From: Melieria omissa
Taxonomy: Eukaryota; Arthropoda; Insecta; Diptera; Ulidiidae
Reading direction: 5' to 3'
Length of the DNA stretch: 64,000 bases
Assembly: GCA_963971225.1 (NCBI GenBank)
Contig: OZ020268.1
Span: 116,945,510-117,009,509, forward strand
The translations under genes were made by a program, and so were the position numbers. Below, one piece after another: positions 49,831-61,052 of this stretch (position 1 is the stretch's first letter; each line of letters begins with the position of its first letter). Below the pieces are notes generated by a model that made no database searches, was not told where the DNA came from, and saw nothing but the letters and a program-made list of their open reading frames with translations.

Positions 49831-50110
49831 TTCTTTCAAACATACCTGCCTGCCATATTCAAGTCTTAAGGGAGTTGCCATACAAAACTGGCAAATTTTC
49901 TATGCCATTGGCTCCCCACTTGTAAATGTTGTTGTTAAGTAAGCGAGAAAACATCGTATCTCGGAAACTACTGAACCGATTTAAATAATTTATTCAGCGA
50001 TTGCCAATATTCTTGAGTACAAAAAATACAAAATTAGTTAGGGTTCAAAAGTTAACCATCAGAGGACGTCTCCCATATGATTGAAGTTGTGAGGTTGTCA
50101 ACTTTTAGGT
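49831..50110 (-). repeat. Dispersed repeat family B, copy 4
   Basis: Reverse orientation relative to 16200-16940. Shared text includes TTTCTTTCAAACATACCTGC, TATGCCATTGGCTCCCCA, AAGCGAGAAAACATCGTATC and CATCAGAGGACGTCTCCCAT. Non-coding. Confidence 0.75.
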
Positions 50111-52356
50111 TTCTACAAAGTAAAAATCAAAATGCATTGTCGAAACCACATTACAAGGATTACTTGAATTTAATTGTCACTGCTACTTCAAAGACTACTT
50201 ACAATGAATACTTATGGTTTTCCAAAATGCTTGGAATGAGTAATAATAATTAATTATTTAATGCATCGATTTCAGTGTTCTGAAGTATAATTGGAATGAG
50301 AAGTGAGCCCTGTTTAAAAGGATACTTTTTCTTCTACTTTTATAGATTATTTCAAATGATTTCTGTCACTTCTACCAGGAAATAAGTAGCACTTCTTTCC
50401 TTTAGTCCCAACCTTCTCAGTTCCCTCTCCCACCATTGCACAACCAGAAAGCACCGAATATGTTTCACAGTCTTTGGGCGATAATCTCAGCGTTGCGTTC
50501 TGCCCCGTCCATTTCCCAATTTCTTGTTGAATGAAAGAAAAAGTTGCCATCATTTTGTAACCAGCATTCGATTTCGATTTAGTTCTGCGGTCCATATGGA
50601 CACATTCCCTCAGTTTGCTGCTTGCCCCATAGTTGCTGCTGCTGGCTCGTCGATAATTGTGCGAATCACTGAGACGTTACCGTCGAATGGTGCGGCCGCC
50701 TTTCATTCGACTAAGCGTAAACAATTCGATTTTCGTTGCTCAATGCCTGTCTTCCACAAGTTCGACCGCTTCAATGCTCTTTCTCTCTCACTTTGCGACC
50801 TGATCGAATTGAGGTTTTTTCCCGCTGCCGACGCGGCCAATGTTCATTGCTGCTTTTTGCATTATTTCCTTCTTTCGTTTGATTTCTTATAACGAATCAA
50901 TCATTATGATTATGATAAATGATTTTTGATATTTTGCTTTTATTGCAGTGATTATTGTGGCACCGAAAAAAAGTGAGACCGCTTTGCAGCGGCGCGCGCA
51001 ACAGTTGAATTGGCTGCTGGCCAAACTTCCGCCATCTTTCTCTTTCTTGCACTTTGGCTGTCATTACGGTGTGAAAGTTTTCACTTTTTGCCTTTTTACA
51101 CACATAATTTTCTTCAAAAAAACAACAACAACCATAAAAAAGAAATAAAATTGTGTGATTGTGGAATTTTTTGTTGTTGGCGTTTTATTGTGTGTAATTT
51201 GGTTGATTACGCAGCATTGCTGACCGCAAACTAACCCAATGAACTTTTACGTGCGACCTGAATTTTGTAAGAATTTTGTGATTTTGTTGCGTTTAGTAAC
51301 GCACAAATCTGATCGACGTATGTGCAATGCGAATTCAAACTCATTAAAAAAATAAAAAAAAAAATTTTTTTCAAAGAAATTACAGTTGAAAAATGGTTTA
51401 CGTTCGGTGCGCTGCGTATGAATTTTTTCCAATTTTGATCAATATTTTTTTATTAACTTTTTTCTTAATAATTTTATGTTAGCGGCAATGCTTGAAAATG
51501 GCCTGGCCTCATATTTTGCGGCGGCAATCTTTTCGAAAATCTTGTTAACAAGCTTCATTAACGTCATTTTTATATAACCTGTTGATAAATGGCCGCCGCT
51601 TGTGTACGACATGCGACTTTTGTTGCAGCCTTGTTGCAGCAGCTGGCAGCGATTGTTGCTGGCAACTGTTTTGCATTCACCGGTCACATTTCGGTTGTTG
51701 GTTGATGGTCGTTTGGCGGACCGCGCCGGCTGGTAGTCGGTGTTGATTGTTGTTTCTTTCGAAAAGTCTTAATTAAAAGTGGCATTAAGCTGGCGAAAAA
51801 CGGGGGCAGGGGGTGCAGCTGATAAAAACGCCACAAACATTGCCACTACGCCCACCGCGACTGGGTGTAGTAGCTTGTTAACAGTTTTTAGTGTTACCTG
51901 TTTTTTGATAGTTGTGGGCAGAGCTGTTGCTATCAGCCAAAGTGTGTTTTTAAATGCGAATTTTTGTGGGTTTCGGTTTATAGAGATTTACAATGGGATG
52001 AGAAAAAGTTGCCGCAATGTGGGCGTAATATTCGTTTCTACTGGTGAGTGATTAGTGAGTTGAATCATGATAATATGTCAGGAAATAATAAGTAGTATTG
52101 GTGGCGTTCGAGCACGAGGCTTATGAAGCAAATGCATACGGCGGCATAGAAGAAAAGAATATTTGAAATGGGCGCCAAGTTGCTTATATGAATAAGTTGC
52201 TTTCATGTCAAAATATTCATATATTGTATATATGTTCATTATAATTTTAAATATCAATCGATTTGTATGAAAAAATTGATTTTAAACAGATCACATCGCA
52301 CACCCACTTCAAAAGTGACACAACTCAAAATTTTTAATTTTCGGGTTTTGTGTTAA
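50111..52356. other. Non-coding or intronic stretch
   Basis: Contains GC-richer blocks near 50600-50870 and 51580-51850. Small frames exist (82 codons at 50347-50595 minus; 122 at 50524-50892 plus) but none has recognised motifs or clear splice sites. No gene is supported. Confidence 0.5.
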
Positions 52357-52358
52357 TA

Positions 52359-53353
52359 ACACTTCGTTCAATAATGTGTGTGACTAACTAATTAAAACAC
52401 ATTTTTTTGCCAAAATTCGTTTTTATTCATCAACATAGTCCCCTTTTAGGGAGATACAATCATTCCAACGCTTTTCCAATCTTTCGATACCGCCTTTGTA
52501 GAACGATTTTTCTTTGCCTTCAAAATAGGCGTTAGTTTCGGCGATTACTTCATCATTTGAGCCAAATCTCTTACCACCTTACCACCATAACCTTGCCAGC
52601 CGATGTTTGTGCCTTTGAACGCTTTGGGCGGCTTTCACCGGTTGCATGCCACTCAGCAGACTGCCGATTTGACTCTGGAGTGAAATGGTGGATCCATGTT
52701 TCATCCATTGTGATGTACCGACGCAAAAACTCCGACTTGTTGCGCGTAAACATGTCCAAACATCTCTTTGAATCATCGATTCGTTGTTGTTTTTTCTCCG
52801 GTGTGAGCAAACGCGGCACCCATTTCGAAAACACCTTTTTCATAACCAAATGTTCGTGTATTATGGTGTGTACACTGCCTGCTGATATCTTTAGAATGTC
52901 AGCAATCTCCCCCACTTTCACTTTACGGTCGGACAAATGATTTTCAGTGTTTTTTCAACGTTTTCCGGAATAACAGCGTCATTTGGCCGTCCAGTAGATG
53001 GAATGTCATCGGTGTCTGTACGACCACGTTTGAATTCGGCATACCAATAACAAATGGTTCTTTTTGATGGAGCAGAGTCCGAATAATGTTTTTCAAGCCA
53101 TTCCTGGCATTGAACAGTATTTTTTTTCATTAAAAAACAATGATAAATCAGCACACGGAATTGCTTTGAATTCATTTTTTTTGAAAACTCAAAAGTAGTG
53201 TCACTTAAAGCACTGTAACTTGTAAACTTATGGTCGGATTGACATATAATTTTGACAGTAAGCCTAAAAAGGTTCACAATTTCGAAAAAAATATTGATTT
53301 AGTATTAGTGCCGCCATCTATGTGTCAGTCACACACATTATTGAACGAAGTGT
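52359..53353 (-). mobile_element. Mariner, irritans-type, internally deleted copy
   Basis: Flanked by TA (52357-52358 and 53354-53355), with the same terminal repeats as 11026-12317 but reversed. At 995 bp it is about 297 bp shorter. The missing part lies between the equivalents of about 11797 and 12102. At the junction the short phrase GGTGGTAAG-GTGGTAAG is repeated, as in filler DNA from end joining after incomplete gap repair. Confidence 0.9.
52423..53175 (-). pseudogene. Mariner transposase, frameshifted and internally deleted
   Basis: Read on the minus strand from the ATG at 53175, the frame matches the transposase at 11203 almost residue for residue through the N-terminal domain, up to about KTLKII. 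There one base is missing, relative to the other copy, near 52938-52945. In the next frame it continues with MSDRKVKVGEIAD, WVPRLLTPE and the first catalytic site TMDETW. It ends at AGKVM, where the deletion begins. Both the second (HQDNAP) and third (PSDYW) catalytic acids are gone. The C-terminal tail, from FGSNDEV to the stop, remains out of frame. It cannot make active enzyme. The run of A that is expanded in the 11.2-kb copy is normal here, so the two frameshifts arose separately. Confidence 0.88.
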
Positions 53354-53355
53354 TA

Positions 53356-53849
53356 CTGTGCACAATGCATCTATCTACCAATAAGCAAAAGCTCAGTATA
53401 ATTTGTTGTTGTTAACTGTTGTCAAACTGTTGTTGTTAGGTCCCCCCTTCATGTCGAGAAGTTTGATGATATTTGATCGTTGCAGCTCCATGCAAACACT
53501 TCTGACGAAATAAATTTTTGTTTGAGTTAGTTTTAAGAAAAGTTTTGACAATTTTAGTATAAATTTTCAAATAAAAAAATTAATTTCGATTTTTCAAAAT
53601 TTTCTTTCAACTTTTTAACTGTCATTTATAATTCAGCAAAAGTGACATAACTTAAAATTATTCGGTAATTTTTTAATTAAAATATCATCAAAAAAGTCAC
53701 AACTCAAAATTTTGGAATTGTAAGTGTAAAATAAAAAAATTTTGAGAATAACTTTTTAAAGTATTATACTTATACCAAGATCCAAAACATAAAATTTTTC
53801 CAAAAGAATTCGTTAGAAAATTTTAAGTTTATCGAAGCATATATCTTTG
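53356..53849. other. AT-rich stretch, possible decayed repeat
   Basis: Contains TTGTTGTT runs at 53403-53440 and repeated AAGTGACA(T)AACT(T)AAAAT phrases at about 53640 and 53692. It may include the unrecognised left end of the following family D copy. No gene. Confidence 0.45.
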
Positions 53850-54134
53850 AAAGGACCTTACTGACATATTTTAGTCTTGAAAGTTAAAAAGTAAGAAATA
53901 TAGTCTAAAAGCCACATTTTTCTTCGTCCATTTGATACACATATCTTCATCATGGCACGACCGCAAATATTTAAATAAATTCTTTGAAATATTTATGTCC
54001 GCAAAGTTTTAAAGTCCTTTTAAAGGGACATCGGATCAGAAAATGAAAAACTGAGTATGCCATGTTACTATCAATGACCTCTAGTTTCACGCCTATTTAT
54101 ATAATCTTTAGAAGTGGTTTTTTGTCGCACAGTG
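53850..54134. repeat. Dispersed repeat family D, copy 4 with right tip
   Basis: It shares GTCCTTTTAAAGGGACAT, GAAAAACTGAGTA and CTAGTTTCACGCC with 22560-22650 and ends TTTTTTGTCGCACAGTG. That tip is the inverse of the left tip of copy 2 at 22176. The left end of this copy is not clear. Confidence 0.6.
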
Positions 54135-55339
54135 TTATCAGCTTTTTCTTTAAGTCACCCGTTAGAGCATTGTTTGTTCAAGTCTCCAATCAAGGTGTTT
54201 TTATAGTTTTGGCGCATTTTTGTACAATGGACCAACGGAAAGTCCATTCTTTAACTACTAAGTACTTCCATACTTAATTCTGGTATATTTTGCTCCTTAA
54301 CCAAATCTTTGTTTTGCATTTCATATTTCACATTGTTTCGTGTATGCGTCTTCTAGGCATATTTGTATTTCTATACTATTTTATAACAGTATCTAACGAC
54401 GCCAATTTGTTGTTCTTCATCACAAGATCTAGTGGTCAGCTCTACCCTGAACATTATCCTTCGAGACTTAAGTTCATTGCAGATCTTTGATTCAATAAAG
54501 ACTTCATTACAAAGGACTTCTTTGATATCAGTGATGAGGCAACTGAATACTTAAAGCTTCCAACTCTAATTAACTATGTATTATTTCGAAATTATGTAAC
54601 ACACCAACGGAGTTGGGTTTCAATGAACTTCCGTTAAATTACACTACCACTACTTTGGGTCACGGCATGCGAAACTGAAAATCAAAAAATTGGAATTGGA
54701 TTTTTTAAATTGGTCGAAAAATTCCCTTTTTTACAACTTTGACCATCAGTAACTTACCCCAAATCTCATCTGATTTGAACAATTTATATATCGCTGGAAA
54801 AACTAAGGTATTATCTTCTGACAGACAGACAGTTTGTGTTAGTCGGATGATTCGCTTACATGATATATGTTCATAACTGAAACAACAGGGGGAAAAAATG
54901 GTTTTTCGAAGATTTTGATCAGTTTCGTGTTCAGCGGCCCGAAGTTGATCTAGAAAACACTTTTATTTTACGTTATGTTTTTGTGTTATTGTTACTTTAA
55001 AGCTGTCTAGAATGGGTTAGATTGGGCATGGTTTGTGGGTGTGACTCGTTGAGTCTCTCGAATAGTTGTGAGTCGCTTCATACAAGTTTAGACGTATCCA
55101 AGAGTGCCTTACCCGCGAATCAAGCAATAAACCAATTCAACTTCCTAATGAAGTTTAGTAGGTTTAAAAGTTCAACAGCTGTGCCGCTCAGACCAGACAG
55201 GAATCAAGACCTTAAATGTCTCAAAACTACTGTTTGCTTATGAAAACCTTAGTATTTTGTCGGACATTAACCAACATCAACATAGATTAACACATTTAAA
55301 AAGGAGAAAGTTAAATAAATCGGATACTGAGTCAATCAT
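54135..55339. other. AT-rich non-coding stretch
   Basis: No element or gene recognised. Short frames only. Confidence 0.5.
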
Positions 55340-56115
55340 TGTACTACAGCTTCAAAAACAGTGAAGAGAGTATAAAAAGATGGGAGACATAAAGAATTCG
55401 AAGCGTTCTGGCTACCTTTATAAATCTTAATAGAAGTTTTCTGGCCACCTTTATACATTTTTTCTTTCATTATATTTTTCTAGCAAAGTCGGGATTCAAA
55501 CTGTTTCAGATATGTTCATGAAGTGAAAAGAGTATAAAAAGATGGGAGACCGAAAAGGATTAGAAGTTCTCTGGACACTATTATAAATCTGAATAGATTA
55601 TACAGGGCTAAGAAGTTTACTTCAACAGTTCTTTTCTAGCAAAGTCGGCATTCAAACTGTTTCAGAGCATAAAAAGATGGGCCACAGAAAACAGAATGGA
55701 GACAAGAAGTGGAAAGGGATTAGAAGTTTTCTGGCCACCGTTGTAAATCTTAATAGATTATTTATTCAGGGCAACGAAGTTTACTTTAACAGTTCGCATA
55801 ATATCTTTTTTAGCAAAGTCGGCACTCAAACTGTTTCAGATATGTTCGTGAAGTGAAGAGAGTTTAAAAAGATAGGAGACAGAAAACAGGATGGAGACAA
55901 GAGGTGGAAAAGGATTCGAAGCTTTCTGGTCACCTTTATAAATCTTAATAGAAGTTTTTTGGGCACCTTTATAAATCTTAATAGAAGTTTTCAGGCCACC
56001 TTTATAAATTTTAATAGATTATACAGGGCTACGAAGTTGACTTCAACAGTTCTGATACTACCTTTTTTAGCAAAGTCGGCATTCAAACTGTTTCAGTTCT
56101 GTTTTCTTCACATAG
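55340..56115. repeat. Tandem array, unit about 155-260 bp
   Basis: The phrase AGCAAAGTCGGCATTCAAAC plus TGTTTCAG occurs at 55482, 55638, 55812 and 56069. Between these lie GTATAAAAAGATGGGAGAC, TCTGGCCACCTTTATAAATC and TACAGGGCTA blocks that vary in number. A 45-bp sub-block (CACCTTTATAAATCTTAATA plus GAAGTTTT) is itself repeated near 55930-56010. Non-coding. Confidence 0.82.
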
Positions 56116-57859
56116 ATCCAGTTCTGTGTTCTGGATGATGTCTCAGTTGGCCATATGCTCGTTCAATGCATTCTATGGTATGCCCCGAAAGTGTTCTCAA
56201 GTATTTACACAATTTAAGTCTCTCAGTGTGCTTTTCAATTCTTCAACTCTCAAGCACACTTTAGTTTTCACTATTTTGCGCTTCGACTCATTTAACAACA
56301 ATCAATGCTTTTTCTTCTTTATGGAGCACTTTTACTTCTCATCTCACGCGCTCGTCAAATTTCTACCTGTGCTGGGCTGGTGGGCTGGTTATATGTATGA
56401 ACGTTCCGATCGTGCGCCCGATCACGTCTTTATACTTTTGCAGTTTTCAATTTCATTCCTGATGCACGTGATCCCTTGGCCTTTGGTGTCTCTTGCGCAA
56501 AGGCAGTTTGTGTGTCAGCGCATGTGTCAGCACTCCCCTCTCCGCCCTTCGTCAAACATTTCGTTCTACGGCTGCAATAGCCGTCGGTGCTGGCATTGCT
56601 CGCCTCATTGCTCTGATGGTGGCATCGCGACATGGTATCGATTCACAGCCGCATCGAGCTGGCAGATCGCGTATCGAAGCGACGCATCGAATTGAATTGC
56701 TCATCTTTTACTCGGCCTTTCCGCCGAGTTACCACCAGCAATTGTTGCCGCTGTTCGTGGCGGTCGTTGTAGTTGTTGGCCACGTACAACCAAACGACTT
56801 GTGTGCGAGTGTGTGTGCTGTTGCTGATGTTGTTGTGGTTGATTGTCTGCCTCTTGCATGCAGTGGCTTACAGCCCAATAACAACCGCAACAACAACAAC
56901 AACAGCAAACAATTGCCAGCAACTTGAATTGGCGATGCGGTGCGGCCAACTGTTGTGGGTCTCGTGCTATGGTTTCGATTTTTAATACTATTCGCCGATT
57001 ATCTCACTTTTGATGGTATTTTTTGGTCGTTGTTGTTGTTGTTGGCGTTTCATCCTTGGCGGTTGCCAGTTATGAAGTAATGATTGTTCCTGTGCTTTGT
57101 TGCCGCACAGTTCAAACACGATTTACAAGTCTGGTTGGCTGGCGCACAACGAGTGTGGCAAGAAATTTTGGCCCTCGTGCGCGCCACTCCTCCCACTTCG
57201 CAGCGCGTTCTAAACATGCAGCTGACCCTGAGCAATGTCCTTTGTAGGCCACTTGGAGCTTTCAAGTTGCACTAATTTTCATTTTTTTCTGCTCAAATAA
57301 GTTTTCACAATTTTGAGTTTTGTTTTTGTGAGCGGTTTCACTGCTCATTGTCGGCTTGGCGCTAATCCGATTGCCCAAATGTTGCTTTAGAAAAATCCGC
57401 CTGTCACAGCAGCCACATTCCACTTGGCTGCTTGGCCAGTGTAACTGTTGTTGATTTTGCTAGTCGATAAAGTCCATAAATAGTGTCATAAATAATATGG
57501 CATAAGTTTTGTGCTTTGGCTGCGGAAAATTTATTACTAATTGAAAGAAAAAGTCTGATTTTAATTGGAAATACAGCCATGAGTGGGGCCGAGGTGCAGC
57601 GACGGATTAACAACTGGTTCGATATCCGTCATTGGAATTGGCGTAAAGTGATTGCAATCGCAAAAGTTGCCAGTGCAGCTCCGGAGTGGAACAAAACTCA
57701 ACTAAAAGCACAATGCTTGGTCACAAGGAAAAATGTTAGATAGTGATTGAAGGCATTAGAGAACTAAGAAGAAAGAAGTAAGAGAGCTGAATAGATTACT
57801 GGAAGTGGAAGGTAAGTTTTCGTTAGGGGATTTGCGCTTTTGGACGGAAGCTCACATAA
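56116..57859. other. Non-coding stretch, GC-rich 56400-57260
   Basis: Unique-looking with CAA/TTG runs (56820, 56890, 57030). The longest frame (189 codons, 56126-56695 plus) starts at the edge of the tandem array and has no recognisable domain. No gene is supported. Confidence 0.5.
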
Positions 57860-58592
57860 TATAAGAAAAAATTGAAGAAAAAATGCACTAATAGAAATGT
57901 GGTTAGTGCGTGGAGTCAAAGAAATAAACATAATCTAACTTTAAGTTAAAAAATATTAAACAAAAAAATCACTATTTGAAGAGTTTCTAGCGCATAGAAT
58001 CAAACTCAATTTAATCTAACCTCAAATTCACAAATAATTAAAAAAAAAATGCACTAATTGAAACGTGGTTAGTGCGTGGAGTCCAAGAAATAATCATAAC
58101 CTAAGTTTAAGTTACAAATTATTAAAAGAAAATGCACAACTCAAAGTGTTTTAAGCACATAGAGTCAAATTAAATTCAAACTAATCTAAATTAACAAATT
58201 ATTAAAGAAAAAGTTGAAATAATCGTAACGTGGTTAGTGCGTGGAGTCAAAGGAATAAACATAACCTATCTTTAATAAACAAATAAGTAATGAAACAACA
58301 CCAACCTAACCTAAATTCACAAATAATTGAAGAAATAATAGACTACTCAAAACGTCGTTAGTACGCAGAGTAACAAAAAAATAAACCTATCCTAACATAA
58401 CCTAACTTTAATTGACAAACAATTAAAGGAATAATACACTAATCGAAATATAAAAGTCAAACTCAACTCAGACTAATCTGAACTCAGGAATCATTAAAGT
58501 TATAGTATACAACTCAAAGCATGGATGGCGCTTAGAGACAAAAGTAAAAACCTAACTTAAGATTAACTAACTTTACCTCAGAAAAATGTTAA

Positions 58593-59258
58593 TTAACCCT
58601 TTCGCTACAGATTTTTACTGGGGAAAATTTAAATTTTAAATTTTACGTTTTAGTCTTCTATGTGGTTGTATTAGTAACATTCCATAAGAAATTTTCAAAA
58701 TTTTTATACTCGGACCCTGCATTTTAGAGTGTTTTTCTATGAGAGCAACCACATCGTTGTGGCTGTGTAATTACTTAAACAAAAAACTTTTTACACGTAA
58801 AGAAAATGTGAATATTTCTTCATTTATTTCAGCCAAAATTAAATTAATTTTTCTGCTTCTTCTTCCTTTACTATGTCAAGATATACCATTAAAAAAGCGT
58901 GTATACTTCTCTTCTTTAAACGTAAATACAGTCGTGTCTGAATATAGTGAACTAATTTTTGCAATGCCTGTTCACAGTATTGAGGTTGTTCACTATATCA
59001 AGGTTCACATTTTTGTTCAAAAACTAGTTTTATTTGCTCAAAATACACTTTTTGTTATTTGCTTGAAATTGCTTTCAAAATTTTTTCCAATATTTAGAAG
59101 CTTCATGTCAAAATTTGGGTGTTCACTATATCGAGGAGTTCACTATATAGGGTGTCTGGGTATAGACACGACTGTATACAGTTTAATAATTTCGTATTTT
59201 TCCTAAAACTTCACACTATTCTAAGGACCAACAAAAAATTAAACCACGAAAGGGTTAA
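58593..59258. mobile_element. TTAA-type DNA element inside the tandem array
   Basis: It starts TTAACCCTTTCGCTACAG and ends CCACGAAAGGGTTAA, so TTAACCCTTTCG is inverted at the ends. It splits the 165-bp tandem array, whose text continues beyond both ends, and is itself interrupted by a pogo-like MITE. Without that MITE it is about 418 bp. The 155-codon frame that crosses it is not meaningful. Confidence 0.75.
58929..59174. mobile_element. Pogo-like MITE, copy 2 (246 bp)
   Basis: Flanked by TA (58927-58928 and 59175-59176). The tips CAGTCGTGTCTG and CAGACACGACTG type are inverted, and the interior matches 39697-39948 in reverse orientation, including GTTCACTATATC(A/G)AGG phrases. Non-coding. 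It is nested in the TTAA-type element. Confidence 0.82.
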
Positions 59259-59390
59259 TGAAATAATACATTGATCAAAGTGTGGTTAATGCGTAGTCAA
59301 AGGAAAAAGTATACCTTACCTATTCTAACCTAACCAAACGTAACATAACTAAACCCTACTTAACCCAACCTAACTGTTTGTAATATTAAC

Positions 59391-60588
59391 TATCAAACAA
59401 CCCTCTTATGTCTGACATTTTTCACTCGAGTGTAATCGTTTTGCAATAATAACGAATGAAGTGTAGCGGATTGCGGTTCGGCTCATAACAACCATAAACG
59501 TTAATGTCGATTAAAATGGCCAATTTGTTCAGTATGTGTGTTAAGCAGCCATAGAAAGAAAGACGCCGAAGAAGAAGAAGCAGCAAAAATATGGAGTGAG
59601 AGGAGCAAAACATGCAAGAAATTGCACCAATTTGTATGTAATACATTTTGTAAAATCGGAGCGACGCTATTTCGGTGCGTGCTCGTGCGGCCATTAGCCA
59701 TAAATTTCTCCCAGCATGCAATTCGTTGTGAAGCTGCGGTACGAAAAAGTCAAATAAAAAGAAAAAAAAAATTCAATAAAAAAAAAAATAATCTATATAG
59801 TACAACAGAAGACGATTAAGCTGATATTTTTTATTCATATTGAAAATTGATAAAATTGAATTTTTTCGTACAAGTATTAAAAAAGTTTACTACCAACGCG
59901 CTGAATTTATTTAACAAAACAAAATTCAACGACAACAACAACAACGACGTCGAACATGTGTACGACAGTCACAGTCAGTTGAACACTAAATTTTATTGTT
60001 TTTACAGCTAACTATAAAAAGTTGGAACGTTTTTTTGGGAACTGTTGAAAAATTTTACGAGTTTTTGATTTCGAACCAAATTAGATGCCATAAAAATTGA
60101 TTTGATAACATTAAGCGGTGACCATCATAAATTTCCACTTACTATAAAAATAAATATAAAAAAAAATAAACAAGTTAACTCGTGAGCACCGCTGGACAGA
60201 CAAATAATGACAACAACAGAAAACAGTAAAACAAAAAAGGAATTTCAAATTTTATTTTAAACAGACAACCCGCCTTATTTTTACCACTTGTGTGTATGTA
60301 ACTTGTTTCGTTTTATTTTTAACGACAATTAAATTGCCAACTCGACATTTGAGTGCGCACAGTCGCCGAAACATGGCTAACGCAGTGACAGAGACAGCGC
60401 GTCGGGGGTGGGCGGTCCAGAGACGAAAACAACATACAGCATTTGTTTTAGCAATAAGCGGTATTTTATGAATCTACACACTCACACACACACACACGTG
60501 CAAACATTAGAAGTTCACACACACAGAAGTTCATTAATTTACATAAGCGCGCAGCTGCGGCAGCAATAAAAATAATAAGAATATTAAA
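59391..60588. other. Non-coding stretch before the LTR element
   Basis: AT-rich with GAAGAAGAAG (59566), CAACAAC (59935) and CACACA (60478-60497) runs. No gene recognised. It ends at the TATA target of the LTR element. Confidence 0.5.
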
Positions 60589-60592
60589 TATA

Positions 60593-61043
60593 AGTTGACG
60601 GACGGCACCAATATTTCCGGATGTTGACATTAACACTACAGTTAATGTCAACAACCATACAATGTTGCTGAGGAGCGCGGTTTTTCGGCTGTTGACACTA
60701 ACTCTTCGGTTAATGTCAACAACCATACAATGTTGCTGAGGAGCGCGTTTTTTCGGCTGTTGACACTAACTCTTCGGTTAATGTCAACAACCATACAATG
60801 TTGCTGAGGAACGCACTTTTTCCGGCTGTTGGCATTGGCACTTCGGTTAATGTCAACAGCCTTATAATTCTTTTCGGACAGAAACGCTGACAGGGCTGCA
60901 AGCATCGATTTCGCAATATCGATTACGCAGCGCTGTTCAGCGACGGGCTTGGGCTAGTTTGTAAGAAGTTTTTAGCTGGTAGAGTTAGTTTAAGTTGAGC
61001 TTTCACGAATAAAGTACGCGTTCCGATCAAGTCGGAACTAACT
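60593..61043 (+). repeat. 5' LTR (451 bp)
   Basis: Begins AGTTGACGG and ends GGAACTAACT. It would hold promoter and polyadenylation functions. AATAAA is at 61008-61013, about 30 bp before the end. The first two-thirds (U3) is made of repeats with inverted cores. ATCGAT occurs twice, 8 bp apart, near 60904-60923. It appears identical to 63265-63715, with every landmark at an offset of 2672. No TATA box is clear; relatives often use initiator-type promoters. Confidence 0.92.
60623..60875 (+). repeat. Four 68-bp repeats with palindromic cores in U3
   Basis: Units begin GTTGAC at 60623, 60691 and 60759, and GTTGGC at 60828, giving periods of 68, 68 and 69 bp. The fourth is partial. Each opens with a hairpin-like inverted repeat: the first is GTTGACATTAAC, a six-base loop, then GTTAATGTCAAC, a perfect 12-bp match. 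Later units have one or a few mismatches. The rest of each unit contains AACCATACAATGTTGCTGAG. The same structure lies in the 3' LTR. Confidence 0.9.
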
Positions 61044-61052
61044 GGCGCCCGA
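61043..61052 (+). promoter_or_regulatory. Primer-binding site, tRNA-Lys-like
   Basis: TGGCGCCCGA overlaps the last base of the 5' LTR by one T, as in some gypsy-type elements. It complements the 3' end of a fly tRNA-Lys (UUU type), including its CCA. A further TTGAAC 10 bases on also fits that tRNA's T-arm. It would prime minus-strand synthesis. Confidence 0.7.

Larger units (their letters stand above)
57860..59390. repeat. Tandem array, unit about 165 bp, interrupted
   Basis: The phrase GTGGTTAGTGCGTGGAGTC occurs at about 57899, 58065 and 58230, then decayed at about 58353 and, beyond the inserted element at 58593-59258, at about 59281. Each 165-bp unit has a second, diverged half containing TAGCGCATAGAATCAAACTC-like text, so the basic monomer is about 80 bp. 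CCTAACCTAAC-like text is part of the unit. Non-coding. Confidence 0.78.

Noticed and set aside
50347..50595. 82-codon minus-strand frame as a possible LINE remnant
   Set aside because: No motif strong enough to name; composition alone is not evidence.
56126..56695. 189-codon plus-strand frame
   Set aside because: Starts at the edge of a tandem array; no domain, no coding bias, no splice sites.
58739..59206. 155-codon plus-strand frame
   Set aside because: Runs through the pogo-like MITE nested in a TTAA-type element.
60648..60916. 66- and 85-codon minus-strand frames repeated exactly at 63320-63588
   Set aside because: They are LTR sequence read in open frames; the repetition simply reflects the two LTRs.
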